Shown here: piece by piece, positions 9,474-20,810 of the stretch | Layout of the letters: each line of letters begins with the position of its first letter | Position numbering within the stretch: the stretch's first letter is position 1 | Assembly: GCA_943736015.1 (NCBI GenBank) | Contig: OX031071.1 | Coordinates: 31,218,619-31,282,618 of the forward strand | Direction: 5' to 3' | Length of the DNA: 64,000 bases | Source: Tridacna crocea | Taxonomy: Eukaryota; Mollusca; Bivalvia; Cardiida; Cardiidae | Program-made: the position numbers and the translations under genes | The notes under the pieces: generated by a model | Database searches by the model: none | Told to the model about the DNA's origin: nothing | The model's input: only the letters and a program-made list of their open reading frames with translations

Positions 9474-11225
9474 ATGGAAGTGTCAGGACGAAATCAGACA
9501 GGGAGTGACGACACAACAACAGGTGTTCAATGTGATCCTTGTTTATTATTGAACAAAAATATAAATGCTAAACATTATTGTGTGGAGTGTGACGAATATT
9601 TCTGTGACAATTGTTCTTCTGCTCATAAACTGTTTAAAGTATCAAGAAATCACAAGTTATTATCCAGGGATAAGATACCTTCACAGAAACTTACTTCAGC
9701 ACAGCAAAATGTCTGTTCTAAACACAAAGGGAAACATTTGGAGTACTTTTGTAAGATTCATAAGAACTTTTACTGCACAGTTTGTATAACTCTGGAGCAC
9801 AAGAATTGTACCATTGAATATATAGATGATATTGCACAAGACTTTGAGACAAGTCCAGAGTATACAACTTTAACAGAGAAATTATCAAGTCTTCTACAGC
9901 TGTTAAAAGATATAAAGAAAACTTCCACAAGACACAGTCAAGACTTACAAACAGTGCACACCCAGTTTGTATCAAGTGTGAAATCCTTTCGTACAGAAAT
10001 CAACAACCTTCTAGATTCCATGGAAACAACCATTTTGAAGGAAGCCCAGGATGTGAAGGAGTTGGATACAAAATCTGCTCAAACTGTGTCTACAACGTGT
10101 GATACAATGACCACAGACATCAATGAAATTGTCTCTAACTTAGACAAACATAAACAATACAAACAACAGCGACAGTTGGTGATTTCTGCAAAGAAAGCTG
10201 AAACCCTGATTTCTGACATAGAAAATAAAATGGCTGACATATCCAGTCAAAACAAAATTAGAAATTATAAATTTCACAGAAATGAGGAAATCCTGCATTT
10301 ACTCCAATCTATGTGCAATCTTGGTACATTAGTGGATAGAGAGAAGGAGGGAGGAAAAACAGAAATGGAGAGAAAGGAGAAAGAAAAGGTAAAGCTTGTC
10401 AACAAAGATCCCAAATCTGTCAGAGCCAGTTATATAGGACAAATCAATGTTAAACATTCAAAAGATAAATATAACTGTTGGATTACAGGCAGTGTAATGA
10501 TAGATCCATACAGAATAGTTCTAACAGATTATGACAACAACAGTGTAAAACTTGTAAATGTTGACAGTAACAGTATTCTATCTGATCTAAAACTTTACAC
10601 AGAACCATGGGATGTTACTTGTATTGATAAAAGTCAGCTTGTCATTACATGTAACAATAAATTAGTTTTTGTAAATGTTGGACAGACTTTGACTGTAAAC
10701 AAACAACTTCAAGTTAATGGAGACTGTAGAGGAATTATTTTTAATGATAATCAATTATTTGTGTCATTTGTTACACCAGAACCTGCTGTTAAATTAATCA
10801 GTCTACATGGAGAAATATTGAAAACATTTTCTACAGACCAAAATGGACAACCTCTGTTTAAACGTCCCTGGTATATTTGTCTTAGTAATTCCAAGTCTAC
10901 ACTATTTGTTAGTGACTGTGGGACAAACACTGTGACAAGTGTGGATTTACTGGGTAAAGTTCAAAATGTTTACAGAGATACTAACCTGAAGTGTCCATAT
11001 GGTCTGACTGTAGATAGATATGATAATATTTATATAGCTGGACGTCACTCACACAACATACACCAGATATCTACACAGTGTAGACCCATACAAATATTAC
11101 TGGATCAAACACAAGGAATGGAAGTTCCACAGTCAGTGACATATTGTGAAACAGAAAACAAACTTTATATCAGCCATTTTAGTATATCTAAAGGAAATGT
11201 TTTGTCAGTTTATCAACTACAGTAG
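9474..11225 (+). CDS. RING-less TRIM-like protein: two B-boxes, coiled coil, NHL-like beta-propeller
   Basis: A 583-residue protein is encoded in one exon. B-box 1 ligands are C20, C23, C36, C39, C44, C47, H51 and H60. B-box 2 ligands are C81, H84, C93, H96, C101, C104 and H109, with C112 where a His is usual. Residues about 130-280 are heptad-like and Q/K/E-rich, a likely coiled coil for dimerisation. A charged linker (about 288-308) leads to about 315-583, with repeats such as PYGLTVDRYDNIYIAG and STLFVSDCGTNTVTSVD typical of NHL-like propeller blades. There is no N-terminal RING, because only 19 residues precede B-box 1. Direct ubiquitin-ligase activity is therefore doubtful. Bivalves have very many such genes, often linked to innate immunity, but this gene's role is unknown. 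The start fits well (A at -3, G at +4) and no earlier in-frame ATG is available in this exon. Confidence 0.92.
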   Translation: MEVSGRNQTGSDDTTTGVQCDPCLLLNKNINAKHYCVECDEYFCDNCSSAHKLFKVSRNHKLLSRDKIPSQKLTSAQQNVCSKHKGKHLEYFCKIHKNFYCTVCITLEHKNCTIEYIDDIAQDFETSPEYTTLTEKLSSLLQLLKDIKKTSTRHSQDLQTVHTQFVSSVKSFRTEINNLLDSMETTILKEAQDVKELDTKSAQTVSTTCDTMTTDINEIVSNLDKHKQYKQQRQLVISAKKAETLISDIENKMADISSQNKIRNYKFHRNEEILHLLQSMCNLGTLVDREKEGGKTEMERKEKEKVKLVNKDPKSVRASYIGQINVKHSKDKYNCWITGSVMIDPYRIVLTDYDNNSVKLVNVDSNSILSDLKLYTEPWDVTCIDKSQLVITCNNKLVFVNVGQTLTVNKQLQVNGDCRGIIFNDNQLFVSFVTPEPAVKLISLHGEILKTFSTDQNGQPLFKRPWYICLSNSKSTLFVSDCGTNTVTSVDLLGKVQNVYRDTNLKCPYGLTVDRYDNIYIAGRHSHNIHQISTQCRPIQILLDQTQGMEVPQSVTYCETENKLYISHFSISKGNVLSVYQLQ

Positions 11226-11253
11226 AAAACAACACATACTGATGACCTGCTGT

Positions 11254-11262
11254 AAGGGTAAG
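11254..11262 (+). promoter_or_regulatory. Possible 5' splice site in the 3' UTR
   Basis: AGGGTAAGT is a strong donor match about 30 bases after the stop codon. No AATAAA is visible within the next several hundred bases. A spliced 3' UTR is therefore possible, though unproven. Confidence 0.4.
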
Positions 11263-11296
11263 TCTATTTAATCTTGTACCACACTGTTTTGTGTTT

Positions 11297-11456
11297 TTAA
11301 CCCTTTACTACACCAACTTCACTTTTAATGACCCTGATAAATAATTGTTTGTGAAACAATGTGGAAAAAGAAGAAAATGCTGGTTACCAGCATTTTCTTC
11401 TTTTCCCACAATGTTTTCTACAATATCAAAGACAGAATTTATCACTTGAACTTTGT
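11297..11456 (+). mobile_element. HE1 hairpin element, 3'-truncated by a second copy
   Basis: TTAACCCTTTACTACACCAA starts the copy and the palindrome is intact. The element stops after the TTATCACTTGAACTTTG segment, where the next HE1 copy begins. Confidence 0.75.
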
Positions 11457-11660
11457 TTAACTCTTTACCACACAATCCCGACTTTTCACTATCCTAAGAG
11501 AGAAAGATTTTGAAAACACTGTGGGAAAAGGAGAAAATGTTCTAACTAGCAATTTCTCCTTCTCCCGCAATATTTTATCTCCATTCAATGAAAAATTTTG
11601 TGATTTCAGCAACATTTAATAGGAGAAATTGTAAAAATAGTAGATTTGGACAGATTTTAG
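11457..11660 (+). mobile_element. HE1 hairpin element, interrupted by a SINE
   Basis: TTAACTCTTTACCACACAAT starts the copy. The palindrome is worn. The right half reaches TAGATTTGGACAGATTTTAG, where a tRNA-headed SINE follows directly. Confidence 0.65.
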
Positions 11661-11760
11661 CATGGTTCTGTGGCTCAGTGGTAATGTGTAGGACTCGTGA
11701 TCTGGAGGTCCCATGTTCGAACCTCGCTGGCTCCAATTTTTTTTCACAGGAGTGTCCTCA
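11661..11760 (+). mobile_element. tRNA-derived SINE (head plus T-rich tail)
   Basis: The A-box-like TGGCTCAGTGG and B-box-like TGTTCGAACCTCG lie about 45 bases apart, as in a tRNA. The acceptor ends do not pair well and a T-run follows. This is a SINE head rather than a tRNA gene. Confidence 0.65.
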
Positions 11761-11795
11761 ACTCCCAGCAACGTTTATGTATTACTGTACATTGT

Positions 11796-11830
11796 GTAGA
11801 TCAAGATCAGCCTGCACAGAACATAAAGTT
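11796..11830 (+). repeat. Fragment of the dispersed 'GATCAAGATCAG' hairpin
   Basis: GTAGATCAAGATCAGCCTGC is one arm of a short dispersed palindrome that also seeds the 92-bp satellite at 59895-61105. Confidence 0.5.
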
Positions 11831-11951
11831 TGACCCTAGATATAAATAGTTGTATAAAATAGAAATGTTTTGTCTGCTAATCATGAAATGTTGTATGGAT
11901 ATGTTTATTTTCATCATCAATTGTTAACTGTAGTAGTAGCAGGAATGATAT

Positions 11952-12186
11952 TTAACCCTTTACTAAACATTCCTGAATTTTAACGACCCTGAGAAATAAG
12001 CCCTTTGAAAACATTGTGGAGAAAAGGAGAAAATGCTGGTAACCAGCATTTTTTCCTTTACTTTTCCCACAAAGTTTTCTGACCGATTAAAGAACATGTG
12101 TGTCATTTGGGCCACTATGAATGTGTTGCCTGCAAATGCTTTCAATTTGGAAAGGTCTAAAATGTTGTTGTGTTGTAAATGGTTAA
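11952..12186 (+). mobile_element. HE1 hairpin element, full length
   Basis: A 235-bp copy bounded by TTAA at both ends. The right arm of the palindrome has a short insertion (CTTTACTTTTCCC). The next HE1 fragment shares its terminal TTAA. Confidence 0.75.
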
Positions 12187-12490
12187 CCCTTTGCTTCACA
12201 ATTTGGAATTTTAATAGAATTGAAAGAGGCGGCTTTTAATTGTCTGTTTTTGTATTAGCCTTCATTTGTTTAACCAAATCTAACACACTGAAGGCTTCTG
12301 TTTGTTCCACAACAGGTCACTTTTGAAAACAATGTAGTGAAAGCAGAAATTTATTCAATTGTACTTAATTATTCATTCTAAGACAATTTACTGTATATCC
12401 TTACCAAGCATTCCCTAGTTATTATGATGCTGTTAAAGAAAATAGAAACCATTGAGGGAAAAAGGGAAAATTATGGTAACCAACATTTTT
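12183..12490 (+). mobile_element. Two worn HE1 fragments
   Basis: One fragment is at 12183-12240 (TTAACCCTTTGCTTCACAAT...). A second is at about 12400-12490 (ATTGAGGGAAAAAGGGAAAATTATGGTAACCAACATTTTT). The second is cut off exactly where the tandem-core element at 12491 starts. Confidence 0.5.
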
Positions 12491-13769
12491 AGCTCTACTG
12501 GCTTTCAGCCAGCAGAGCTTATGTCATAGCTTGGTTTCCTCGTCCGTCCGTCCGTCCTTCCGTTAGCAATTTCTTGTGTGTGCAACTCCTCCTATAGTTT
12601 CCATCGGAATTATTTGAAACTTGCCATAATAAATCTCCATGATGTCTAGTTGTGCCCCTGGTCTTAGAATTTGGATCGCTGTTTGCGTTCTAAAATTATC
12701 TGTCCCTGATTTCTGGAATAATCAACTTTTCACTTTGAATTTTTGCTCAGGCTATAACTTCCATACTATAAAAGGTATCAATTTGAAACTGCATACACTG
12801 ATAGAACACATTATGGACAAGTGCAGGGCACATGAACCATAACTCTGCCACCGTTATTTTTTGAGTTATTGCCCTTTTTTATTTTTCAGTTTGAATTTTT
12901 GTCCAGGCCATAACTTCTAAAATATAAAAGCTATCAACTTGGAACTTCATACACCGAAATAACTCATTATGGAAAAGTGCACTGCACATGAACCATAACT
13001 CTGCCACTTATATTGTTTGTGTTATTGCCCTTTGTTAATTTTCACTTTGAATTTTTGTCCAGGCCATAACTTCCAAACTGTAAAAGGTATCAGCTTGAAA
13101 CTACATACACTGATAGAACATATTATGGAAAGGTGCAGTGCACATGTACCATAACTCTGCCACCGTTATTTTTTGAGTTACTGCCCTTTGTTAATTTTCA
13201 GTTTGAATTTCTGTTCAGGCCATAACTTCTAAACTATAAAAGCTATTAACTTGGAACGTCATACACTTATAGAACTCATTATGGAGAAGTGCATTGCACA
13301 TGAACCATAACTCTTCCACTTTTATTTTTTGAGTTATTGCCCTTAGTTAATTTTCAGTTTGAATTTTTGTGAAGACCATAACTTCCAAACTTCAAAATCC
13401 ATCATCTTGAAACTTCAAAGACTAATAGAACACATTATGAAGAAGTGCATTGCACAAGAACCATAACTCTGCCATCCTTCCTTCTGAGTTATTGCCATTT
13501 TCACTTTGAATTTTCGTCTGGGCCATAATTTCTGAAATATAAAAGATATGATCTGGTACCTTCAAAGACAGATAGAACACATTGTGGATAAGAGCAATTC
13601 ACAAAATTTGTAACTTTGCCACCCTTATTTTTTTAGTTATTGCCCTGTAATATTTTTCACATGTCATGGAGAATAACTACTCTTCATTCATGGCCCATCC
13701 ATCAATGCAACTCATTTTACTGACAAGCCCCTTTGGGTGTCTATGCGCCGCTCTGCGAAGCTCTTGTTA
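12491..13769 (+). mobile_element. Tandem-core element, 156-bp unit (Helentron/pearl-like)
   Basis: It starts AGCTCTACTGGCTTTCAGCC, followed by a GTCC microsatellite. It ends CGAAGCTCTTGTT. In between, GGCCATAACTT recurs at 12754, 12910, 13066, 13222, 13378 and 13525, a 156-bp period with six copies. Each unit carries TTGAGTTATTGCCCTTTG. Short inverted AGAGCTT/AAGCTCT motifs mark the ends. There is no coding capacity. The design (tandem core, microsatellite, short inverted ends) fits non-autonomous Helentron-like elements such as bivalve pearl. Confidence 0.7.
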
Positions 13770-14054
13770 GTTCTGGTAAAGGTTTGTTGACCTACTGGTG
13801 ACCTAGTACAAAGAGGGACAGGGCTTTACTGTTGTGATAAGGCATTTTGTTATCCAATCAAACTGATCCTGCAACTTCAATAAAACAATTGCCACAATGC
13901 ATATTTTTTTCTGTATTTTGATGTTTCCCCAGCAAAAATGGTTTGTAACAAGACCCTCTTTAACTGTAAACAGAAGACAAAATTTTTATAACTGGCCATA
14001 ATTGAAAGATGTTGCAGACAAGATAAATCTTCAAATTAGTAAAACTTTTATCAA

Positions 14055-14135
14055 AAAGGGTAGATATTATTGTGTAAAACTAAGAAAATGTAGGTTACTA
14101 TTATTTTCTTCTTTTGTCACAATGTTTTTCATAGC
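14055..14135 (+). mobile_element. HE1 palindrome fragment
   Basis: GTGTAAAACTAAGAAAATG...TTTTCTTCTTTTGTCACAATG is a worn HE1 core without ends. It abuts the next tandem-core element. Confidence 0.45.
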
Positions 14136-14140
14136 TTTTT

Positions 14141-15721
14141 AGCTCACCTGAGCACAACGTGCTAAAAGGGAGCTTTTAGGATCACTCAGTGTCCGTCGTG
14201 CGTAGTGCGTCGTGCGTCGTCAACAATTCTTTAAACATCAACTCCTCCTAAACCGCTGGGCGGATTTGGACCAAACTTGGCAGGAATGTTTCTTGGGCGG
14301 TCGTCTTTAAAAATTGTTCACAGAATTTGATTCCATCAAAAACTCTGGTTGCCATGGCATTTTTTAGCAAATTCTCTAAAAAATCTTCTCCTCTGAAACC
14401 GCTTGGTCGGATTTTGAAATAATTTCACAGATATGTTCCTAGGGTAACCCTTTGCAGAAATTGTTTGTGAAATTTTGATCTGTCAAAAAATGTGGCTCTG
14501 GTGAATGGGGGCTACTTGCACTATACAGAAATGAAGGAATTCTTCAAAAATCTTCTCCTCTGAAACCGCTGGTCGGATTTTGAAATAATTTCACAGACAT
14601 GTTCCTTGCGTGACCCTTTTCAAAAATTGTTCGTGAAATTTTGATCGGTCAAAAAATGTGGCTCTGGTGAATGGGGGCTTCTTGCACTATACAGAAATGA
14701 AGAAATTCTTAAAAATTCTTCTTCTCTGAAACAGATGGTTAGATTTTGAAATAATTTCACAGAGTTGTTCCTTGGGTGACCCTTTTCAAAAATTGTTCGC
14801 GAAATTTTGATTGGTCAAGAAACATGGCTCTGGTGAATGGGGGCTACTTGCAGTATACAGAAATGAAGAAATTCTTAAAAATTCTTCTTCTCTGAAACCG
14901 CTGGTTAGATTTTGAAATGATTTCACAGACTTGTTCCTTGGGTGACCTTTTTCAAAAAGTGTTCGCGAAATTTTGATTGGTCAAGAAACATGGCTCTGGT
15001 GAATGGGGGCTTCTTGCACTATACAGAAATGAAGAAATTCTTGAAAATCCTTCTTCTCTGAAATGGCTGGACAGATTTTGAATTAATTTCACAGAGATGT
15101 TCCTTGGGTGATCCTTTTCTAAAATTGTTCGCCAAATTTGGATTGGCCAAGAAATATGGCTCTGGTGAATGGGGGCTACTTGCACTATATGGAAATGAAG
15201 GAATTCTTGAAAATTCTTCTTCTCTGAAACCAATTGTCAGATTTTAAAATAATCTGACAGAGATGTTCCTTGAGTGACCCTTTTCAAAAGCTGTACATAT
15301 AATTTTGATCCGTCAAGAAACATGGCTCTGGTGAATGTGGGCTACTTGCACTATATGGACATGATGAAATTCTGGAAAATTCTCTTTCTCTGAAACCCCT
15401 TGTCAGATTTTAAAAGAAATTTTCCGAAATGTTCCTTGGGTGACCCTTTTCAAATCTTATTCGTAAATTTTGATCCATCAAGAAACATGGCTCTTGTGGA
15501 TGGGGGCTACCTGCTCTTATACAGAAATGAAGAATTCTTAATCATTCTTATTTTTGAAACTGATGGTCAGATTTCGAAATGACTTTTACAGGTGACCTTT
15601 TGAAAATTGCTTGGCAAAATTATAAATTTGGTTCCAATGTTTCAATACCTCAAAAAAAAATAGACTATGGTCATCTCAAAAATCAAGGTGAGCGATCCAG
15701 GGCCATCTTGGTCCTCTTGTT
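14141..15721 (+). mobile_element. Tandem-core element, 166-bp unit (Helentron/pearl-like)
   Basis: It starts AGCTCACCTGAGCACAACGT and has a CGTCGTGCG-type microsatellite. It ends GGTGAGCGATCCAGGGCCAT...CCTCTTGT. GGCTCTGGTGAATGG recurs at 14494, 14660, 14826, 14992, 15158, 15324 and about 15489, seven copies of a very even 166-bp unit. The ends carry inverted GCTCACCT/AGGTGAGC and a small GGGCCATCTTGGTCC hairpin. Confidence 0.75.
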
Positions 15722-15782
15722 TTTTTTAGTGACCTAAAATGCAGGAATGAATGGTAATTGTTAAAAACTTCTCTTTACCTTT

Positions 15783-16101
15783 ACAGAAAAATCAGGCCTG
15801 TGGAGCGATACAGGTGCTCAAGCGCCTCTAGTATTTTGTACTTTGTGATTGTGTAGTGTTTGGTGTCCGGCGTGTGTCATGCGACATGCGTGTTTCGTCA
15901 TCAACTTTTACTTTGTGTACGTTCTAGAGACCACATCTTCTTTCTATACCTATGAAACTTAGTCAGAATGTGAGTCTTGATTATATCTTGGACGACTTTG
16001 AAAATGGGTTATGTTTGGTGAAAAACTAGGGCACCATGTCAAAATCTTGAAAGAACCTTGAGTATCCTCTAGAAGCCACATTATTTTTAAGTCCAAAACT
16101 T
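15783..16101 (+). mobile_element. Fragment of a tandem-core element
   Basis: The phrases 'gtggagcgatacaggtgctcaagcgcctct' and 'ggtgtccggcgtgtgtcatgcgacatgcg' match the end and start styles of neighbouring tandem-core elements. Only one or two worn core units follow before an HE1 copy. Confidence 0.45.
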
Positions 16102-16251
16102 TTAACCCTTTACCACACAATGCCAACTTTTAATGACCCTGAGAAAAAACCTTATAAAAACATTGTGGAAAAAGAAAAAAATGCTGGTCACTGGCGTTTT
16201 ATCCTTTTCGGACAATGTTTTCTAGCCTTCCCGTAACAAATTTCAAATTTT
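16102..16251 (+). mobile_element. HE1 left half, split by a tandem-core insertion
   Basis: TTAACCCTTTACCACACAAT and the palindrome are present, up to AAATTTCAAATTTT. The right half of the same copy resumes at about 17331. Confidence 0.75.
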
Positions 16252-17330
16252 TATACGCCCATCGAAGACGGGACGTATTATGGGATCACCAGTGGCGGGC
16301 GGGCGGGCGGGTGGGCGGCGTCCAGTTCTTTGTCCGGAGCATATCTCCAAAACTATTCTAGCTAGGGTTATGAAATTTCATGGGTGGATAGATCTCATCA
16401 AGGGGGAGTGCAGTGCACAGGAATCATAACTCTTGCTTGCTTAATTTTTGAGTTATTGCCCTTTGTTTTTTTTTCATACTTGAATTTTGTCCGGAGCATA
16501 TCTCCAAAACTATACTAGCTAGGGTTATGAAATTTCATGGGTAGATAGATCTCATCGAGGGGGAGTGCAGTGCACAGGAATCATAACTCTAGCTTGCTCA
16601 ATTTTTGAGTTATTGCCCTTTGTTGTTTTTCATACTTGAATTTTGTCCGGAGCATAACTCCAAAACTATACTAGCTAGGGTTATGAAATTTCATGGGTGG
16701 ATAGATCTCATTGAGGGGGAGTGCAGTGCGCAGGAATCATAACTCTTGCTCACTTAATTTTTGAGTTATTGCCCTTTGTCGTTTTCCATACTTGAATTTT
16801 GTCCGGAGCATATCCCCAAAACTATACTAGCTAGGGTTATGAAATTTCATGGGTGGATAGATCTCACCGAGGGGGAGTGCAGCGCGCAGGAATCATAATT
16901 CTTGCTTGCTTAATTTTTGAGTTATTGCCCTTTGTCGTTTTCCATACTTGAATTTTGTCCGGAGCATATCTTCAAAACTATATATGCTAGGGTTATGAAA
17001 TTTCATGGGTGGATAGATCTTACATAGGGGCAGTGCAGTGCACAGGAATCATAATCCTTGCTTGCTTAATTTTTGAGTTATTGCCCTTTGTTGTTTTTCA
17101 TACTTGAATTTTGTCCGGAGCATATCTCCAAAACTATACTAGCTAGGGTTTTGAAATTTCATAGGTGGATAGATCTCATCAAGGGGGAGTGCAGTGCACA
17201 GGAATCATAACTCTTGCTTGCTTTATTTTTGTTTTTCATACTTGAATTTTGTCCAGTGCATGCCCCAGCTTTACAACTTGGGGTAAGACGGGCGTATCTT
17301 GCGACAATTTGCCGCTCTTGTTAGCAATTA
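16252..17330 (+). mobile_element. Tandem-core element, 156-bp unit, nested in HE1
   Basis: It starts TATACGCCCATCGAAGACGG with a GGGCGGGC run. It ends AAGACGGGCGTATCTT...GCTCTTGTTA. GTCCGGAGCAT recurs at 16332, 16489, 16645, 16801, 16957 and 17113, about 156 bp apart. The last unit is shortened. ATACGCCC/GGGCGTAT form the inverted ends. The flanking HE1 halves fix the borders to within a few bases. Confidence 0.75.
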
Positions 17331-17396
17331 TTGACTCGTCTGTAACTGTTTTTAATTTGGACTACTCTAAAATTTTATCCGTTGGTAAAGAATTAA
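17331..17396 (+). mobile_element. HE1 right half of the split copy
   Basis: ATTTGGACTACTCTAAAATTTTATCC and GTTGGTAAAGAATTAA are the expected continuation of the copy begun at 16102. Confidence 0.7.
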
Positions 17397-18089
17397 GGAG
17401 GGTCAGAATGTCTTGATGATATCTAGGATGACCTGGAAAATGGGTCATGTTAGGTGTTCTTTACATGTTTTACAGGTTGTTCTTTTACAAACGAATTGAA
17501 TGTCTTCATTGACTGACGCAACCAGAGCAAAAGCGTGCACTCATGAAAGTCCCTGATCAGTCTTAATATATCACGGTACCCAATGGAAAATTAAATACAG
17601 TATCTCTTATACGGATCACATGAATTGTCTATTGTATAAGTTTGTTTTTGTGTGCAGTGTATGGTATAAGTTTGTTATTGTATGCAGTGTAGTATGTAAA
17701 TTTTGAATAGCTGTAAATAGTATATGTTGAATTTGTTCATCACCAAACCTTATTATTGTAATCACCATTATCATTAATTGTGCTTTTTCTTTGATTATCT
17801 TTGTTTATTTTTAACTCTATTCTAGATCAGAATGCACTTTAACTCTATTCTAGATCAGAATGCACTTTATTTATACATTGTCTTTGATTATTTATTTGTT
17901 AAAAAAATATGTGTAATTTGTCAACTTTTAACATGTCACCCATGACAACAGCTCACCTTTGCAGTAAGTGTGGACATAGATCAGCTAACGCATTTGCATT
18001 GCCAGAACTTCGACCACACTTCCTGGGAGTTTATAGGAAGCATGGATTTGAGGAGATATTATTCGTTATGATCGATTTCTCGTTTAACT
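17397..18089. other. Gene-free stretch with a short tandem duplication
   Basis: No gene is seen. A 28-bp unit (AACTCTATTCTAGATCAGAA...) occurs twice in a row at about 17813-17868. Confidence 0.45.
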
Positions 18090-19214
18090 CATTATCTGTT
18101 ATGAATTTTGATAAAACTTTATAGAAATGATCCTGGCATAGTTGTCTTCGGAATTTCTTCAATGTGATTCCTTCAAAACCTGTGGCTGTCATGGCAACAC
18201 AGCTGAAAAAATATTGAAAATCTTGGAAGCTCTTCAGGTTTGAAACCATAAGGCTTTGGGCAACTAAATTTGGCATGTAGCTTTATCTGGTAGACCCCTT
18301 CCAAGTTCATTCAATTATTGGCCCTGGGATCAAAACTAATCCAGTCCCAGGGACACCCTGGGGGCTTATACAGAAAAAAACACTTTAAAATCTATCTGGT
18401 ATCTAGCCATAAGACGCTAGGTTACCAAATTTGACTTGTAGCTTTATCTAATAAAGACTGCCCAAATTATAGCCCTGGGGTCAAATTTAGCTCCGCCCTG
18501 GGGGATCAGAAGTTTTATATGGGTTCTTGTATCTAGCTATCAGGCCTGGGGATACCATACTTGGCATGTGGCTTTATGTAGTGGATGTCTACAAAAGGGG
18601 CCAAATTTATAGCCCTTAGGTCTAATTTGGCCCAATGCCAGAGGTCACAAGTTTTACATGGGTTTGAGCAGGAAACACTTCAAAAATCCAATTTTATTTG
18701 CATGAAGCCTAGGGCTACCAAATTGTGCATGTAACTTTGTCTAGTGGACATCTACCAGGAGGACTTAGATTATGGCCATGGGGTCAAGTTTGTTCATACA
18801 CTGGGGTCACAAGTTTTGCAATGGCATTCATTGCGAAAACGTTATAAATCTTCACCTCGCTAGCCATAAGGCCTACGACTGTCAAAATTAGCCCTGATCA
18901 GGACCCTTATGTTGTACAGGGTCTTTTATTGAGGAAGATTTAAAAATCTTTAAGTTTATAACCACACATTCGAGATGTGTATTGTTTGGGCTAGGGTTTT
19001 ATCTTGTGGACGACCACCAGGATTCAAGTTATTATAGATTTGTGGTAAAAGAAAGTGTTGCCCTGGGGTCATAACTTTCTCAAGGGGTTTTATAGAAAAA
19101 AAAACTCTTTATTTCTTTCAGTTTGAAACCAATTTACCAAGTATTGTAATGTTTGGCTAGTAGTGTTTTTACTTATTAACCAGTGGAGCAATACAATGCT
19201 ATCACCGTCCTCTT
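18090..19214 (+). mobile_element. Tandem-core element, about 160-bp irregular unit
   Basis: TTTGATAAAACTTTATAGAAATGATCCTGG opens the recognisable part. Units carrying GTAGCTTTATCT and GCCCTGGGGTCAAA recur at 18278, 18438, 18568 and 18731 (130-163 bp). It ends GTGGAGCAATAC...CGTCCTCTTGTT. It is the same family as 22663-23905. Confidence 0.6.
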
Positions 19215-20092
19215 GTTTTCAACACTATTACCATTTTTCAACACATTGAACCTGGTAAGATGGGAAAAAGAGATAGGATTCATTCAACTTGGACCGTAAT
19301 GATTATGAGGTAATAAACAATGTTCGTTAAACATTCCGAATAAAATCAGTTAATACAACTCTGAAATGAAAATGAATGCAGATTCAGGACTAGAAATATG
19401 CCAGATATTTACAAAGTGATTATGTTAGCTAGTACACTTGACCATTTCCAAATATATGGAAAAATCTGATACATATTTGTAAACAGTAATCAAGCAATCA
19501 AGAAACAAGACCTTGATATCAATTATGCCAAAATCATGAAATCAGAGTCATATTATTCTGCATTAGAATGCATATTCTATGCAGTCTGATCTTGACCTAC
19601 ACAGTCAGTTAAAGTGTCCATAAATAGTCTCTAGCACTGCAAGGGTTACTTAGAAATGCAAAATATTGAATTTGAGAGATTTCACCACTGCAAACAATCT
19701 TTGAATGGTCTCTACTTGATAAGAGTTACAATAATTTATTTTAAATTTGTAAACTTGTTAAATTTGTAAAAGTTGTAGACTATTTTTGAAAAGTTTCTGT
19801 ATATTGTGCTGCTGTATTAGAATTTAATCTGTTGATTTTTAAAAGCACTGACGGAAAAGATGTACAGAAATGATAGTCATATTAAATCGTAGACAAGAAT
19901 GTGTTGTGGGTAATGGAGCGGTTGCTCATTATGAGTGATGCCTACTTTTCCTTAAATGTTTTCCAGGACTATAGTTACTGATACATCTTTGTGTTGGACT
20001 TTATTTGTTTGTTGATTTAATCTAAATTTAAAAAAATATTGAAAAAAATGTTTCAGATAAGTTAGATATGGATTGTAAAATAATAAAGGGCA
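19215..20092. other. Gene-free stretch
   Basis: No gene is visible. A fragment of the GATCAAGATCAG-type hairpin lies at about 19565-19605. A very worn HE1-like core may lie at about 19895-19965. Confidence 0.4.
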
Positions 20093-20309
20093 TAAACCCT
20101 GTGCCACACAATTCCGACTTTCAACAAGTCTTTCAAGAACATTGTGAGAAAAAGAGAACATGCTGATAACAGTATTTTCTCCTTTTTTCCACAATCTTTC
20201 CTTCTCAAGCAAAGAAAATGTCCTTCATTTTAGCCACAGAAATTTTCATCTGCAAATGTTTTCAACTTGTATGGGTCTAAAGTTTTGTCATGTGGGAAAA
20301 ATGGTGAAA
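20093..20309 (+). mobile_element. HE1 hairpin element, worn full-length copy
   Basis: It runs from TAAACCCTGTGCCACACAAT to GTCATGTGGGAAAAATGG. Palindrome arms are recognisable but mismatched, and the terminal TTAA is lost. Confidence 0.65.
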
Positions 20310-20475
20310 AAATCATGTGTATATACATGTGTTATTTACAAGTAATAGCCACACCCATTTATGTATTTTTGTTTTTTCATTTAGAACAAGAGAGAAATAA
20401 GAAAATACTTTTATTTGTAGAAATAAGAGAAGACTTATTTGTATAGTTATAGTTACTAGAAAGAGTAGATATGAC

Positions 20476-20720
20476 TTAACTCATTATCAAACAACAAAGT
20501 TTTAGGCTTGTTCACATGGAAGGCATTTGCAGATGACAAAATGAAAGTTCTGAAACTTTGATTTTTTTTTTTTTTTTTTTTTTTTTTTGTGAAGGGTAGA
20601 AAACATTGTGGAAAAAGGAGAAAATGCTGGTTACCAGCATTTTCTCCTTTTTCCACAAAGTTTTCTAAATGCTTCTTTCACAGGGTCATCAAAAGTAGAA
20701 TTTGTGTGGTAATGGGTTAA
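20476..20720 (-). mobile_element. HE1 hairpin element, full length, with T-run
   Basis: A 245-bp copy bounded by TTAACTCATTATCAAACAAC and GTGGTAATGGGTTAA. The palindrome is nearly perfect. A run of about 27 T at 20562-20588 sits inside one shoulder and accounts for the extra length. Confidence 0.8.
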
Positions 20721-20810
20721 AATTCAAAGAAAAACAATTGAAAACAACAGTTTTTAACTCTATGTCGTGGTCGGGTGTCTGTCATGCGTCCGTCTGTGAG
20801 TGTGTCCGTC

